NCBI RefSeq assembly: GCF_001262505.1
Contig: NZ_KQ410723.1
Location: forward strand, 372,001 to 436,000
Length of the DNA stretch: 64,000 nucleotides
Direction: 5' to 3'
DNA from: Shinella sp. SUS2
Lineage (GTDB): Bacteria > Pseudomonadota > Alphaproteobacteria > Rhizobiales > Rhizobiaceae
Shown: in pieces, positions 27,338 through 36,643 of the stretch
Position numbering within the stretch: the first letter of the stretch is position 1
Layout of the letters: every line of letters starts with the position of its first letter
The notes under the pieces: model-generated
Told to the model about the DNA's origin: nothing
What the model saw: the letters and a program-made list of their open reading frames with translations, nothing else
Database searches by the model: none
Made by a program: the position numbers and the translations under genes

Positions 27338-28915
27338 CTACTTGGCGCGCCAGGCCTCGGAGAAGTCGTTCGCGCCGAGCGGGGTCTGCACATACCCCTC
27401 GATGGAGCGCGAGACGGCAACGGCGAAGGGCGTCTCGAAGAGGAAGAGCAGCGGCGCCTCCTGCGCATAAATCTCCTGCATGCGCTTGTATTCGCCCTTG
27501 CGCTTTTCCGGATCGACCTCGGAGTTCGACGCCTCGAAGAGCGTGTTGAATTCCGCATTGTTCCAGCCGGTGCCGACGGCCTGGCGCTGCTTGTAGTAGC
27601 CGAGCCAGCCGGTGACCTGCGCCGGGTCGTTCACGTCGTTGGCCCAGCCGTAGGTGTGGATATCGAAGGCGCCGGAGCGGTTCTTCTCGCCGCGCGTCGG
27701 GTTGTCGACCTGCTCGACGGTGAGATTGACGCCGAGCGGCGCCCACATCTGCTGGAGCGCGGTGAAGAGCGTGGCGTCGTCGGCGCTGCCGGCAAGCGTC
27801 GTCAGCTTCACCTCGAAGCCGCCGGAAAGGCCGGCTTCGCCGAGCAGGGCCTTTGCCTTCTCCGGATCATAGGGGTAGAGCGGCGCGGGGCCGTGATGCA
27901 GCTGGGTCGCGGCCGACATCAGCGAGGTCATCGGCTTGCCCGTGTCGAAGGTGACGAGCTTGATCAGCACATCCTTGTTCGTCGCGTAGTTCAGCGCCTG
28001 GCGCACTTTCACGTCGGCCAGCGGGTTCTTCGCCCCGTCGGCGCGCGTCTCGCGCGTGTTGATCGGCGCATAAACGATGCGCGTCGAGGGGAACAGCTCC
28101 ATCTTGAGGTTCGGATCGGCACCGAGCTCCCCGACGCGGGCGAAGGGGATGAACTCGGCCGCGTCGACCTCCCCGGCCTGCAGCTTCAGGATACGCGTCG
28201 CGTCGTCGGGAATGACGGCGAAGGTGACTTCGTCGAGATAGGGCAGCGGCTTGCCGTCCTCGCCGGGGCGCCAGTAGTTCGGGTTGCGGGCAAAGCTCAT
28301 GCTGGCGCCCTGCACGCGGCTCTTCAGCATGAAGGGGCCTGACGTGACGGGGCCGCCCGCGAAGAAGGTCTGCGCCTTCTCCTGGTCCGTCGCGCCCGCC
28401 GCCTTCTCGAAGGCCGCTTTCGGCATGATGCCGGTGTTGAAGGTCGCAAGGATCGAAAGAATGGTCGGATCGGGCTGCTTCAGCGCGAGCGTGACGGTGT
28501 CGCCCTCGGCCGTCACGTTTTCAACCGAACCGAGCAAGCCGGCCCAAGGGCCGAGATCGGGATTGCGCGCCCGGTCGAGCGAGAAGATGACATCCTCTCC
28601 GGTGATCGGCGAGCCATCGGAGAACTTGAGGCCGGACCGCAGGGTCAGCGTGATCGCCTTTCCATCGGCGGAAACCGCGTGGCTTTCGGCAAGACCGGGC
28701 ACGATGGAGCCGTCAGGACCGTTGCGCAGCAGCGTTTCGTAGAAGGCGTTGATCATCCACAGATCAGGATTCCGGTCGGCATAGACGGGGTCGATGATCG
28801 CCGAATCGTCATAACGGGCAAAGGCCATCGACCCGCCGCGCTCGATGGCGAGCGCCGAAGTCGCGGCGGTAAGGCCAAGGGCCGCGCCCAGGAAAAGTGG
28901 CAACAAAGGCTTCAT
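27338..28915 (-). CDS. Peptide-type ABC transporter, periplasmic binding protein (SBP family 5)
   Basis: A 525-residue exported protein: signal peptide MKPLLPLFLGAALGLTAAT..., cleavage near ALA at about residue 23, then a family 5 solute-binding fold (FYETLLRNGPDG, AESHAVSADGKAITLTLRSG, DGSPITGEDVIFSLDRA). Family 5 members bind peptides, opines, nickel or oligosaccharides; the downstream aminopeptidase P argues for peptides (inference). The ATG at 28915 follows GAGGAGG. First gene of the operon; the 18 bp motif at 28963-28980 lies about 50 bases upstream. Confidence 0.9.
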   Translation of the reverse strand: MKPLLPLFLGAALGLTAATSALAIERGGSMAFARYDDSAIIDPVYADRNPDLWMINAFYETLLRNGPDGSIVPGLAESHAVSADGKAITLTLRSGLKFSDGSPITGEDVIFSLDRARNPDLGPWAGLLGSVENVTAEGDTVTLALKQPDPTILSILATFNTGIMPKAAFEKAAGATDQEKAQTFFAGGPVTSGPFMLKSRVQGASMSFARNPNYWRPGEDGKPLPYLDEVTFAVIPDDATRILKLQAGEVDAAEFIPFARVGELGADPNLKMELFPSTRIVYAPINTRETRADGAKNPLADVKVRQALNYATNKDVLIKLVTFDTGKPMTSLMSAATQLHHGPAPLYPYDPEKAKALLGEAGLSGGFEVKLTTLAGSADDATLFTALQQMWAPLGVNLTVEQVDNPTRGEKNRSGAFDIHTYGWANDVNDPAQVTGWLGYYKQRQAVGTGWNNAEFNTLFEASNSEVDPEKRKGEYKRMQEIYAQEAPLLFLFETPFAVAVSRSIEGYVQTPLGANDFSEAWRAK

Positions 28916-28962
28916 GTCATTCCTCCTCGATGGTCCGGCAAGGCCGGCATCTGCCTTTTTGG

Positions 28963-28980
28963 ATATTGGATCCAATTTTT
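28963..28980 (-). promoter_or_regulatory. Shared operator motif, copy 1 (upstream of transporter operon)
   Basis: On the minus strand it reads AAAAATTGGATCCAATAT, with a 12 bp perfect palindrome ATTGGATCCAAT at 28965-28976. The same 18 bases recur at 30867-30884. It lies 48 bases before the binding-protein start codon. Probable target of the FCD GntR protein encoded at 30985-31650. Confidence 0.7.
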
Positions 28981-29082
28981 CCGGACAGGGCTTGCCCTTT
29001 CCGGCATGAAAACGCAGACGTTCGTGTTGATCCCCCTTAAAAACCGGCGGCAGGCACGATAGGCTCGCGAGCTTGCGCAACC

Positions 29083-29103
29083 GACTTTAGTCAAACTAAA
29101 GTC
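29083..29103. promoter_or_regulatory. Palindromic operator before XRE-cupin gene
   Basis: Perfect inverted repeat GACTTTAGT-CAA-ACTAAAGTC, 9 bp arms and a 3-base spacer, in the 197 bp divergent region. XRE-cupin regulators often bind TTTAGT..ACTAAA-type sites, so self-regulation, and possibly control of the divergent transporter, is inferred. Confidence 0.65.
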
Positions 29104-29112
29104 CATCACGCG

Positions 29113-29757
29113 ATGCAAGTCAAGCGGAAAGCCACGATGACCCTCGACGACGACAAGATGCCCGCCAGCGACGCCGGAGGAACCGGCAGCGACATGCCCG
29201 CGCCCGCCGCCCTCGGCCGGATGCTGCGCCAGCGCCGCAAGGCGATCGGCAAGACGATGAAGCAGGTGGCGCTTGAGGCGGGCCTCACGGAGGGCTTCAT
29301 CAGCCAGATCGAACGCGGGCTTTCCACGCCCTCGCTGATCTCGCTCTACAACGTCGCCAACGCGCTCGGCACCAGCGTCGATACCTTCCTGTCGCAGCCG
29401 CCGCGGCATGAGCACTCGATGGTCTCCCATGCCGGCGAGCGGCCCGGCTACAATGTGGCGACGAAGGACCGGGTCTATGAACTGCTCGAACGCGGCTTTC
29501 CCGGCGCCATGCTGAACGGCTGCATCACCCAGATTCCGGAAGGCTATGTCTCCGAGCTGACGAACCATGAGGGCGAGGACTTCATCTACCTGATCGAGGG
29601 TGAAATCCTCTACGAGGTGGACGGCAAGGACTATCACCTGAAGGCCGGCGACACGCTGCACTTCCCCTCGAAACTGCCGCACCGGGCCCGCAACATCGGC
29701 AAGGGCCCGGCGCGTGAGCTCTGGGTCGGCACGACCCGGATCATCACCGAAGACTGA
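29113..29757 (+). CDS. XRE-family regulator with C-terminal cupin domain
   Basis: A 214-residue regulator. A Cro/C1-type HTH spans about residues 33-90 (LRQRRKAIGKTMKQVALEAG, then FISQIERGLSTPSLISLYNVA) and a cupin_2 domain covers the C-terminal third (EGEDFIYLIEGEILYEVDG, LKAGDTLHFPSKLPHRARN). This architecture commonly controls uptake and catabolism of amino acids, polyamines or peptides and senses a small ligand in the cupin. Two starts are possible: ATG 29113, or ATG 29137 which has the better RBS (GGAAAG). It is divergent from the peptide transporter and ends 5 bases from the convergent racemase-like gene. Confidence 0.88.
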   Translation: MQVKRKATMTLDDDKMPASDAGGTGSDMPAPAALGRMLRQRRKAIGKTMKQVALEAGLTEGFISQIERGLSTPSLISLYNVANALGTSVDTFLSQPPRHEHSMVSHAGERPGYNVATKDRVYELLERGFPGAMLNGCITQIPEGYVSELTNHEGEDFIYLIEGEILYEVDGKDYHLKAGDTLHFPSKLPHRARNIGKGPARELWVGTTRIITED

Positions 29758-29762
29758 CCGCG

Positions 29763-30794
29763 TTACTGCTTGCGCGGCCAGGTGTCGGCAAGGCGGTAAC
29801 CCGCTGGCCACGGGTCATCCGGATCGAGCATGACCTGGCTGGTGCCGGTGACCCAGGCGCGGCCGGAGATTTCCGGCACGATGGCCGGACGGCCACCGAC
29901 CGTGGTTTCGCCGACGATACGGCAATCGAAGCGCGAATCGAGGATCGAATAGCCGGAAAAGCTCTGGCCGACCTTGATCTGGCCGCGGGCATGCAGCACG
30001 GCCATGCGGGCCGAGCAGCCGGTGCCGGTCGGCGAGCGGTCGAGCTTGGCCGGCTGGATGACGACCGTGTTACGGCCATGCAGCGCCCCGTCGCGCTCGT
30101 CCACCGGCAGCGTCAGCTGGCAGAAGGAGATGTGGCTCCATTCCGGGTTTTCGGGATGGGTGAAGCCGAGCTGCTCGTTGGCCGCCTTGGTGATGCGGAT
30201 ACCGGTCTCCGCCAGCTCGCGCGCCTCGTCCGGTGTCACGGCGAAACCAAGCGCGCGCGCATCGGTGAGGACGAAGCTGTCGCCGCCATAGGCAGTGTCG
30301 ACAGTGAGCGTGCCGAGGCCCTCCACTTCAAGCTTCGCATCCAGCTTGTCGGCGAAGGAGGGGACGTTGGTGACGGTGATGCGCTCGGCCTTGCCGTTGC
30401 GGCACGCGGCGACGACATTCACCAGCCCGCCCGGCGCTTCCAGCACCATGTGGGTTTCTGGTTCAACCATCGGCACGATGCCGCTGTCGAGCAGCACGGT
30501 GGAGACGCAGATCGAATTGGAGCCGGACATCGGCGGTGTGTCCTCCGGCTCCATGATGATGAAGCCCATCGTGGCGCGCGGATCCTTCGGCGGCACGAGC
30601 AGGTTGATGTGGCGGAACACGCCGCCGCGCGGCTCGTTCAGCACGAAATTGCGCAGGGCCTTGTCCTCGGCGATGAACTTGCGCTGCTCCCACAGCGTCT
30701 TGCCAGGCGGCGGGGCGACGCCCCCGACGATGACGTCGCCCACCTCGCCCTCGGCGTGGCAGGAAACGATGTGGATGACCTTGCTGCTGCGCAT
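29763..30794 (-). CDS. Proline racemase/hydroxyproline epimerase superfamily protein
   Basis: A 343-residue protein of the proline racemase superfamily, cofactor-independent enzymes that use two acid/base residues. The second catalytic site is intact: GTGCSARMA with Cys260. At the first site the usual MCGH is MSGSNS, so Ser90 replaces the catalytic cysteine and Ser92 the neighbouring histidine. GDSFVLTD and the C-terminal [15 protein letters not shown] match the family. Superfamily members are proline racemase, 4-hydroxyproline 2-epimerase or trans-3-hydroxyproline dehydratase; the Ser/Cys pair argues against a plain proline racemase. It shares its promoter region and operator with the divergent GntR gene. 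Confidence 0.87.
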   Translation of the reverse strand: MRSSKVIHIVSCHAEGEVGDVIVGGVAPPPGKTLWEQRKFIAEDKALRNFVLNEPRGGVFRHINLLVPPKDPRATMGFIIMEPEDTPPMSGSNSICVSTVLLDSGIVPMVEPETHMVLEAPGGLVNVVAACRNGKAERITVTNVPSFADKLDAKLEVEGLGTLTVDTAYGGDSFVLTDARALGFAVTPDEARELAETGIRITKAANEQLGFTHPENPEWSHISFCQLTLPVDERDGALHGRNTVVIQPAKLDRSPTGTGCSARMAVLHARGQIKVGQSFSGYSILDSRFDCRIVGETTVGGRPAIVPEISGRAWVTGTSQVMLDPDDPWPAGYRLADTWPRKQ

Positions 30795-30866
30795 GGCTCT
30801 TTCTCCGATTTCAGGCTGTTTCGGCGCGGTCGGCCTTGCCTTGCCGACGCGGTTCCGCTTTCATAG

Positions 30867-30884
30867 AAAAATTGGATCCAATAT
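30867..30884 (+). promoter_or_regulatory. Shared operator motif, copy 2 (racemase-like gene / GntR gene)
   Basis: AAAAATTGGATCCAATAT on the plus strand, identical over 18 bases to the motif before the transporter operon, with the core palindrome ATTGGATCCAAT at 30871-30882. It lies 73 bases before the racemase-like start (minus strand) and 101 bases before the GntR start (plus strand). Confidence 0.7.
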
Positions 30885-30984
30885 ACAATCGTGTTTTTCA
30901 TGGGGCTGCTCCAGCAGGGCTCTGTTGCCCCGCCTCTGGTTTCGACCTATGACCGATCGCTTCATTCCACCGGGGTTCGACGTG

Positions 30985-31650
30985 ATGAAATTTGCTGCCG
31001 TCGATGTCAGGCAGGCCGCTTCGGCGGCGGACATCGTCTACGAGGCCCTGCGCAAGGCGATCATCGAGGGCGACCTTGCCGAGGGCGAGAACCTTCGGCA
31101 GGACCAGATCGCGCAGATGTTCAACATCAGCCGCATCCCGGTGCGCGAGGCCCTGTCACGGCTGGAGCAGCACGGCCTCATCACGACCCAGCGCTACAAG
31201 GGCGCCGTCGTGGCCGGCCTTTCGGTCGAGGAGATCGAGGAGATCTTCGAGTTCCGCGCACTGATCGAGGCGGAGGTCATCCGCCTCGCCGTGCCCAACC
31301 TCGACCGGGAGACGCTGGAAAAGGCACGGGGTTACTGCAACGAATTCGACCGGGAGACCGATCCGCACCGCTGGGGCGAGGTCAACCGCAACTTCCACTA
31401 CAGTCTCTATGAGGCTTCGCGCCGGCCGTATTATCTGCAGAACGTGCGCTCCTCGCTCGACCGCATCGACCGGTATCTGCGTGCCCAGCTGACCTTCACC
31501 AACGGGGTGCCGCGTGCCGGACGCGAACATGAGGCGATCCTTGCCGCCTGCGAACAGGGTGATGCGGATCTCGCCTCGCGGCTCACCCGCGCCCACATCC
31601 TCGATGCCGGCCGATCTCTGATGACGTTCTTGCGGGAGCAGCGAGGCTGA
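30985..31650 (+). CDS. GntR-family (FCD type) transcriptional regulator
   Basis: A 221-residue regulator. The winged HTH is at about residues 12-75 (VYEALRKAIIEGDLAEGENL, QIAQMFNISRIPVREALSRL) and the FCD ligand domain follows (EIFEFRALIEAEVIRLA, NRNFHYSLYEAS with the metal-ligand-like His). Start codons at 30949 and 30985 are both possible; neither has a strong RBS. A very long upstream extension of the frame is antisense to the racemase-like gene and is not coding. It is the best candidate to bind the two ATTGGATCCAAT sites and so to control the racemase-like gene, itself and the peptide transporter. Confidence 0.87.
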   Translation: MKFAAVDVRQAASAADIVYEALRKAIIEGDLAEGENLRQDQIAQMFNISRIPVREALSRLEQHGLITTQRYKGAVVAGLSVEEIEEIFEFRALIEAEVIRLAVPNLDRETLEKARGYCNEFDRETDPHRWGEVNRNFHYSLYEASRRPYYLQNVRSSLDRIDRYLRAQLTFTNGVPRAGREHEAILAACEQGDADLASRLTRAHILDAGRSLMTFLREQRG

Positions 31651-31769
31651 GCATGGCGCCTCAAGGCCCGAACACAGGTTCGGCCGCCGCGCCGGCTCTG
31701 CTGAAGGGATGATCTATCTCGCGAAAGAGCCTGCCGGGTCGAAGCGCCCCGCCGACCACCCGGTTTTCG

Positions 31770-33821
31770 TCAAAACTCTTCCCAGTCCCCGTCATTCCCC
31801 TTGTCCTGCCGCACGCCAAGGGCGCCTGCCAGCTTTTCGCTGAGCGCGAGGGCCGGAGAGGTGACGGGGCGCGATACGCTGTTGGCGGGCTTGACGTTCC
31901 ATTGGCCTGGCGACTTGCGGGCGAGTTTCGGAGCCATGATGGACGCCACCGTCGGTGAAACCGGGGGCGATGCAGGCGTCGACGACGGCACGACATGCAG
32001 ATGCGGGGCATGCACGGTGCGGCCGGCGGCGGCGCTGCCGCCGACATTGAAACGGCCGATCAGCGCGTTGAGCGCCTGCACCTCGGAGGCGAGGCCATGG
32101 CTTGCGGCGGTCGTCTCCTCCACCATGGCGGCGTTCTTCTGCGTGCCCTGGTCCATCGCATTGACGGCGGTATTGATCTCCTGAAGGCCGGACGACTGTT
32201 CACGCGCCGCCTCGACGATCGCCTGGACGTGGCCGTTGATCTCCTGCACCTCGGTGACGATCGCCTGCAGTGCGCGGCCCGTATCGCCGACGAGGGAGAC
32301 GCCGGAGCGCACCTGCTCGCCCGAAGTCGTGATCAGTGCCTTGATCTCCTTGGCGGCCTTGGCCGAGCGCTGGGCGAGTTCACGCACTTCCTGCGCGACG
32401 ACGGCAAAGCCCTTGCCCGCCTCGCCTGCCCGGGCCGCTTCCACACCCGCATTGAGGGCAAGGAGATTGGTCTGGAAGGCGATCTCGTCGATGACACCGA
32501 TGATGCTGGTGATCTCGCTGGAGGACTTTTCGATCTCCTGCATGGCCGAAACGGCGCGGCGCACAATGTCGCCGGATTTTTCAGCGCCCGTGCGGGTGCG
32601 TGCGACGAGCTGGCCCGCCTCCTCCGCCCGCCGGGTGGAATCCTTCACGGTGGTGGTGATCTCTTCGAGCGCGGCGGCGGTTTCCTCGACGGAGGCAGCC
32701 TGCTGCTCGGTGCGGCGCGACAGATCGTCAGCGGCGACGCGGATCTGGCTGGCGCCGGCGTCGATCGCGCGGGCATTCTCGCCGACCTCGCGCAGCGCAT
32801 CGCTGAGGCGTGAGACGGAGGCGTTAAAATCCTCGCGCAGCCGGTCGAGATCGCCGTCGAAGGGTTTTTCGATACGGCAGGTCATGTCGCCGCCCGCAAG
32901 CCTGCCGAGCGCTTCGGCAAGGCTGGCGACGGCCTCCTGCACACGGCCGCTGTCGCGGGTGCGCTCTGCTTCGCGCGCCTGGCGCTCGCCCTCGGCGCGG
33001 CGACGATCGTCGTCGCCCTGACGTTCGAGGCGCTGGCGCTCGGCCGCATTGTCGCGGAAGACGGCGACGGTGCCGGCCATCTCGCCGATCTCGTCCCTGC
33101 GGTCGGCATGCGGGATGGTGACGGCGGCGTCACCGGCCGCCAGCTTCTTCATTGCGCCGGCAAGACCGTTGAGCGGTCTGACGACGCGGCGGTTGACGAG
33201 GACGACCGCGGCAAGCGCCAGGCCCATGGAGATGACTAGCGAAGCCCAGGTGAGCGCGAAGGCCGAGCCTTCCTCGCCGCGCGCCGAAAGGATCGTCTCG
33301 TCCGTCACCTTCTGGGTGCTGGCGACGAGGTCGTTCAACGAAGCGCTGATCGCATCGGCGCTCGCCTGCATCGGCCCCTTGTAGACTTCCAGCGCCGGAC
33401 CCTTGGCGGCAATGGCCGAGAACTGGATGAGCTTTGCCGCATCGTCGAGATAGGTTTTCAAGGTCGCCTTGATGCCGTCGATTTCCGCGACGGCGGCCGC
33501 ATCGCCGCTGTTGGCCGCGCCATAACTATCCACCATGCCGGCAAAGGCATCGGCGCGCTCCTTGATGCGCGCCTCGATACGGCCGATCTCGTCGGGATCC
33601 ATCGAGAGCAAGTGTTCGGAATAGGTCGCGTTGAGCTCGGAGAAGGCGTGGCTGAGCTGGAGGATGCGGCTCATCTCGGGCATGCGCTCGGCGCCGATAC
33701 GCTCGATATGGCCGGTCATCGCCGAAAGGGAGCGGAAGGCGACGACGCCTTGCAGGGCGCCCAGCACGACCATGAGGACGAAGAGCGCGGGCAGGAGCCT
33801 GCTGATCCGGACATTACGCAT
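31770..33821 (-). CDS. Methyl-accepting chemotaxis protein
   Basis: A 683-residue receptor. Transmembrane helix 1 is at about residues 9-29 ([19 protein letters not shown]), a periplasmic four-helix-type sensor follows, helix 2 is at about 190-210, then HAMP ([19 protein letters not shown]), a second HAMP-like helix pair and the signalling domain with the conserved hairpin tip [20 protein letters not shown]. The linker after it is Pro/Ser-rich, and the last five residues are DWEEF, fitting the xWxxF pentapeptide that tethers CheR/CheB to receptors. No other chemotaxis gene is near, so it is an orphan receptor. The ligand is unknown. Confidence 0.93.
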   Translation of the reverse strand: MRNVRISRLLPALFVLMVVLGALQGVVAFRSLSAMTGHIERIGAERMPEMSRILQLSHAFSELNATYSEHLLSMDPDEIGRIEARIKERADAFAGMVDSYGAANSGDAAAVAEIDGIKATLKTYLDDAAKLIQFSAIAAKGPALEVYKGPMQASADAISASLNDLVASTQKVTDETILSARGEEGSAFALTWASLVISMGLALAAVVLVNRRVVRPLNGLAGAMKKLAAGDAAVTIPHADRRDEIGEMAGTVAVFRDNAAERQRLERQGDDDRRRAEGERQAREAERTRDSGRVQEAVASLAEALGRLAGGDMTCRIEKPFDGDLDRLREDFNASVSRLSDALREVGENARAIDAGASQIRVAADDLSRRTEQQAASVEETAAALEEITTTVKDSTRRAEEAGQLVARTRTGAEKSGDIVRRAVSAMQEIEKSSSEITSIIGVIDEIAFQTNLLALNAGVEAARAGEAGKGFAVVAQEVRELAQRSAKAAKEIKALITTSGEQVRSGVSLVGDTGRALQAIVTEVQEINGHVQAIVEAAREQSSGLQEINTAVNAMDQGTQKNAAMVEETTAASHGLASEVQALNALIGRFNVGGSAAAGRTVHAPHLHVVPSSTPASPPVSPTVASIMAPKLARKSPGQWNVKPANSVSRPVTSPALALSEKLAGALGVRQDKGNDGDWEEF

Positions 33822-33975
33822 GACAGTTCCCTGATAGTCTTCGGCGGCACGGCTTCGTGCGGGTGCGCAAAAGTTTAGGAGCGGTCGTTTAACGCAGGCT
33901 TAATGGACGGACCCGACCTCCTGCCTTGCCGGCTGCTTTTCCATACCCTACATGCGGGGCGAACAGGAGTTTTCG

Positions 33976-34701
33976 ATGATCCTCGACGCCGCCCGCCTTT
34001 CGCTTGCCAATCTCTTCGCTCCCGAGACGCGGGGCGTCTTCTGGAAAGTCATCGGGCTCACCCTGCTCGCGCTCATCGTCCTGTGGTTCGGCCTCAGGGA
34101 AACCTTCATCGCCTTCGCCTGGCCCTTTCTGCAGGGCATGATGATGCCCGACCTGCCGGAATGGGCGGGCTGGCTCACCTTCGTCTTCGGCATCCTCGCC
34201 AGCATCGGCCTGGCGCTCGGCCTTGCTCTTCTGCTTGCGCCGGTGACGGCGATCATCGCCGGCTTCTTCCTCGACGACGTCGCCGAGGTGATCGAGAAAC
34301 GCGACTATCCCGGACAGCCGCCCGGGCAGGCACTGCCGCTCGGCCAGGCGATTGCCGGCTCGATCAAGTTCCTCGGCATCGTCATCCTCGGCAACCTTTT
34401 CGCGCTTTTCCTGCTGTTCATCCCGGGCATCAACCTCGTCGCCTTCTTCCTGGTCAACGGCTACCTGCTCGGCCGGGAGTTCTTCGAATTCGCGGCCATG
34501 CGCCACCGGACACCGGCAGAGGCGCGCCTGTTCCGGGCCAAGCACGCCTCGACGGTGTTGATCGCCGGCCTCCTGATCGCCGCGTTCCTGGCGATCCCGA
34601 TCGTCAATCTCCTGACGCCCCTCTTTGCCGCCGGCCTCATGGTGCATCTCCACAAGGCGCTGAGCGGCAAGGATCCGGGCTTCTCACTGCGGCAGGGCTG
34701 A
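33976..34701 (+). CDS. EI24/CysZ-like integral membrane protein
   Basis: A 241-residue membrane protein with four to five helices ([78 protein letters not shown]). The patterns [22 protein letters not shown] and [20 protein letters not shown] are the EI24/CysZ family landmarks. CysZ transports sulfate in enterobacteria; alphaproteobacterial members are mostly uncharacterised and no cys gene is near. The ATG at 33976 follows CAGGAG; the frame extends 8 codons upstream. Tail-to-tail overlap of 18 bases with the VOC gene. Confidence 0.83.
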   Translation: MILDAARLSLANLFAPETRGVFWKVIGLTLLALIVLWFGLRETFIAFAWPFLQGMMMPDLPEWAGWLTFVFGILASIGLALGLALLLAPVTAIIAGFFLDDVAEVIEKRDYPGQPPGQALPLGQAIAGSIKFLGIVILGNLFALFLLFIPGINLVAFFLVNGYLLGREFFEFAAMRHRTPAEARLFRAKHASTVLIAGLLIAAFLAIPIVNLLTPLFAAGLMVHLHKALSGKDPGFSLRQG

Positions 34702-35109
34702 CGTCTCGTACAGCGCGACATAATCGCCCTTCGGCGGGATCGGCTTGATCACGTCGATGAGCATGCCGTTGGGATCGGCAGTGATGAAGTGGCGCTGGCC
34801 GAAATCCTCATCGCGAATATCGAGCAGGATGGGCAGCCCGGCGGCGCGCAGGTCCGCATAGACCGCATCGACATCCTCCACTTCGAAGTTCAGCAGCATG
34901 CCGGAAACCCTGCCGCGGCCGATGGCCGGGATCGTCTCATGGCTGCCGTCGAGTACCGCAAGCGTAACCTTCTCATCCTCGCGCGACTGGAGGTGGACAT
35001 ACCAGCCACTGTCGAAGAGGGCTTCGAAGCGGAAGTGCTTTTCATAGAAGGCGGCCGTGCCGGCGACGTCGTTGGTCATGATCACCGGATAGTAACTGAT
35101 CGTTTTCAT
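34684..35109 (-). CDS. VOC (glyoxalase/dioxygenase-fold) family protein
   Basis: A 141-residue protein of the vicinal oxygen chelate fold: repeated beta-alpha-beta3 units starting [21 protein letters not shown] and a second half with [40 protein letters not shown]. The His/Glu metal positions of active dioxygenases are only partly evident. Small VOC proteins act in detoxification or drug resistance (bleomycin-resistance type). It is divergent from a TetR gene with two operator copies between them, so it is probably the TetR target. Confidence 0.85.
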   Translation of the reverse strand: MKTISYYPVIMTNDVAGTAAFYEKHFRFEALFDSGWYVHLQSREDEKVTLAVLDGSHETIPAIGRGRVSGMLLNFEVEDVDAVYADLRAAGLPILLDIRDEDFGQRHFITADPNGMLIDVIKPIPPKGDYVALYETSALPQ

Positions 35110-35186
35110 CGGGCTTCTCCTGGTTCCGTTTTTCGTGTCGCGACGGCCAACCGCCTTATGGATTTCACTGGATTCGCCGTCTAATT

Positions 35187-35207
35187 AAACATACAATCTG
35201 TATGTTT
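35187..35207. promoter_or_regulatory. TetR operator, copy 1 (perfect palindrome)
   Basis: AAACATACA-ATC-TGTATGTTT, 9 bp perfect arms with a 3-base spacer, 44 bases before the TetR start and 78 bases before the VOC start. A second, imperfect copy follows 9 bases later. Confidence 0.75.
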
Positions 35208-35216
35208 CCGTCAATT

Positions 35217-35232
35217 AACATACATTCTGTTT
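35217..35232. promoter_or_regulatory. TetR operator, copy 2 (imperfect)
   Basis: AACATACA-TTC-TGTTTG repeats the left arm of copy 1 exactly and its right arm with mismatches. Start-to-start distance to copy 1 is close to three helical turns, so two dimers could bind on one face. Confidence 0.55.
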
Positions 35233-35250
35233 GCATGTAAAGGAGAAAAA

Positions 35251-35823
35251 ATGGCGCGCAGCAACAAAGAACGCACCGAGGCGACGCGCCTGGCGCTGAT
35301 CGAAGCAGCCCGGCGGCTTTTCGTGGAGAAGGGTTATGCGGAGACGGCGACGCCCGACATCGTGGCGGAGGCCGGAGTGACGCGCGGCGCGCTCTACCAC
35401 CATTTCGAGGACAAGAAGGCCCTGCTCCGCGCGACGCTGGAGCGGGAAGCGGAGGCAGTTGCCGCTCATATCGAAAGGGTCTCGCTACCCTCCGGCTCGC
35501 CGCGCGACGCGCTGCTATCAGGCGCGACCGCCTATTTCGACGCCATGGCGGAGCCCGGCCGCACGCGCCTTCTGCTGCTCGAGGCGCCCGCCGTACTCGG
35601 CTTCGAAAGCACCGGCGCGATCGACAGGGACAATGCGGAGAGCACATTGAGGGTCGGGCTTTCCGACCTGCTCGGCAAGGATGTGGACGCAGCAAGGCTT
35701 CAGGCCCTGACCGACCTCATCTCCGCCGCCTTCGACCGGGCGGCGATCGCCATCGAGACGGGTGCCGACCGAAAAACCTATGAGGCGGCGATCGCCAGCC
35801 TGCTGGACGGGCTCAGGGCGTAG
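35251..35823 (+). CDS. TetR-family transcriptional regulator
   Basis: A 190-residue regulator with the N-terminal HTH RLALIEAARRLFVEKGYAE, TATPDIVAEAGVTRGALYHH and a helical ligand domain. The RBS AAAGGAG precedes ATG 35251. It is divergent from the VOC protein gene with tandem operators in the 141 bp gap, typical for a repressor of a detoxification gene. Its 3' end overlaps nth by 11 bases tail to tail. Confidence 0.9.
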   Translation: MARSNKERTEATRLALIEAARRLFVEKGYAETATPDIVAEAGVTRGALYHHFEDKKALLRATLEREAEAVAAHIERVSLPSGSPRDALLSGATAYFDAMAEPGRTRLLLLEAPAVLGFESTGAIDRDNAESTLRVGLSDLLGKDVDAARLQALTDLISAAFDRAAIAIETGADRKTYEAAIASLLDGLRA

Positions 35824-36568
35824 GGCCGAAGAGCTGCGGCGGCAACTCCACGAGGGGCGCCGGCACGTCGCAGGTCTTTTCCGGCGAGCGACAGAGATCT
35901 GCAATCACGCAGTGCTCGCATTCCGGCTTGCGCGCCTTGCAACAGTATCGCCCGTGCAGGATCAGCCAGTGATGCGCGTGGTAGAGATACTCGTCCGGAA
36001 TGAGGCGGATCAGCTTGTCCTCCACCTCGTCGGGTGTTTTTCCCGGTGCCAGTCGAAGGCGATTGGCGATGCGGAAGATATGCGTATCGACCGCCATTGT
36101 CGCCTGGCCGAACGCCATGGACAGCACCACGTTCGCCGTCTTGCGCCCGACGCCGGGCAACATGATCAGCTCCTCGCGGGTGCGCGGAACCTCGCTGCCA
36201 AACCGGTCGACAAGCATCTGGCTGAGGGCGATGACGTTCTTCGCCTTGTTGCGATAGAGCCCGATCGTCTTGATGTAGTCGCGGACCTTTTCCTCGCCGA
36301 GCGCCAGCATCTTTTCCGGCGTGTCGGCGACCTTGAAGAGCGCGCGCGTCGCCTTGTTCACGCCTGCATCCGTCGCCTGGGCGGACAGCGCCACGGCAAC
36401 GACCAGCGTGAAGGGATTGACGTGCTCCAGCTCACCCTTCGGCTCCGGCCGCTGGATGGAGAAGCGTCGAAAGATCTCCTTCAGCTCATCCTGCGAATAG
36501 AGGCTCTTCGGCCGGGCCGGCGTCTTGCGCCGCGGCGCTGCTTTCTTCTTGATCGTTCCGTTTTCCAT
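35813..36568 (-). CDS. nth: Endonuclease III
   Basis: A 251-residue DNA glycosylase/AP lyase that removes oxidised pyrimidines. The helix-hairpin-helix with catalytic lysine is LPGVGRKTANVV (Lys143), the catalytic Asp is Asp161 in AVDTHIFR, and the C-terminal 4Fe-4S loop is Cys210-x6-Cys217-x2-Cys220-x5-Cys226. A basic N-terminal extension of about 20 residues (KKKAAPRRKTPARPK) is present, common in alphaproteobacterial copies. Confidence 0.96.
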   Translation of the reverse strand: MENGTIKKKAAPRRKTPARPKSLYSQDELKEIFRRFSIQRPEPKGELEHVNPFTLVVAVALSAQATDAGVNKATRALFKVADTPEKMLALGEEKVRDYIKTIGLYRNKAKNVIALSQMLVDRFGSEVPRTREELIMLPGVGRKTANVVLSMAFGQATMAVDTHIFRIANRLRLAPGKTPDEVEDKLIRLIPDEYLYHAHHWLILHGRYCCKARKPECEHCVIADLCRSPEKTCDVPAPLVELPPQLFGPTP

Positions 36569-36643
36569 GGTGCTCCCGCAGGACGCATGCCGTCCGGCAA
36601 AACCGCTACACAGTTCCGCGCGACTTGCTTATAGTCATGCCCC

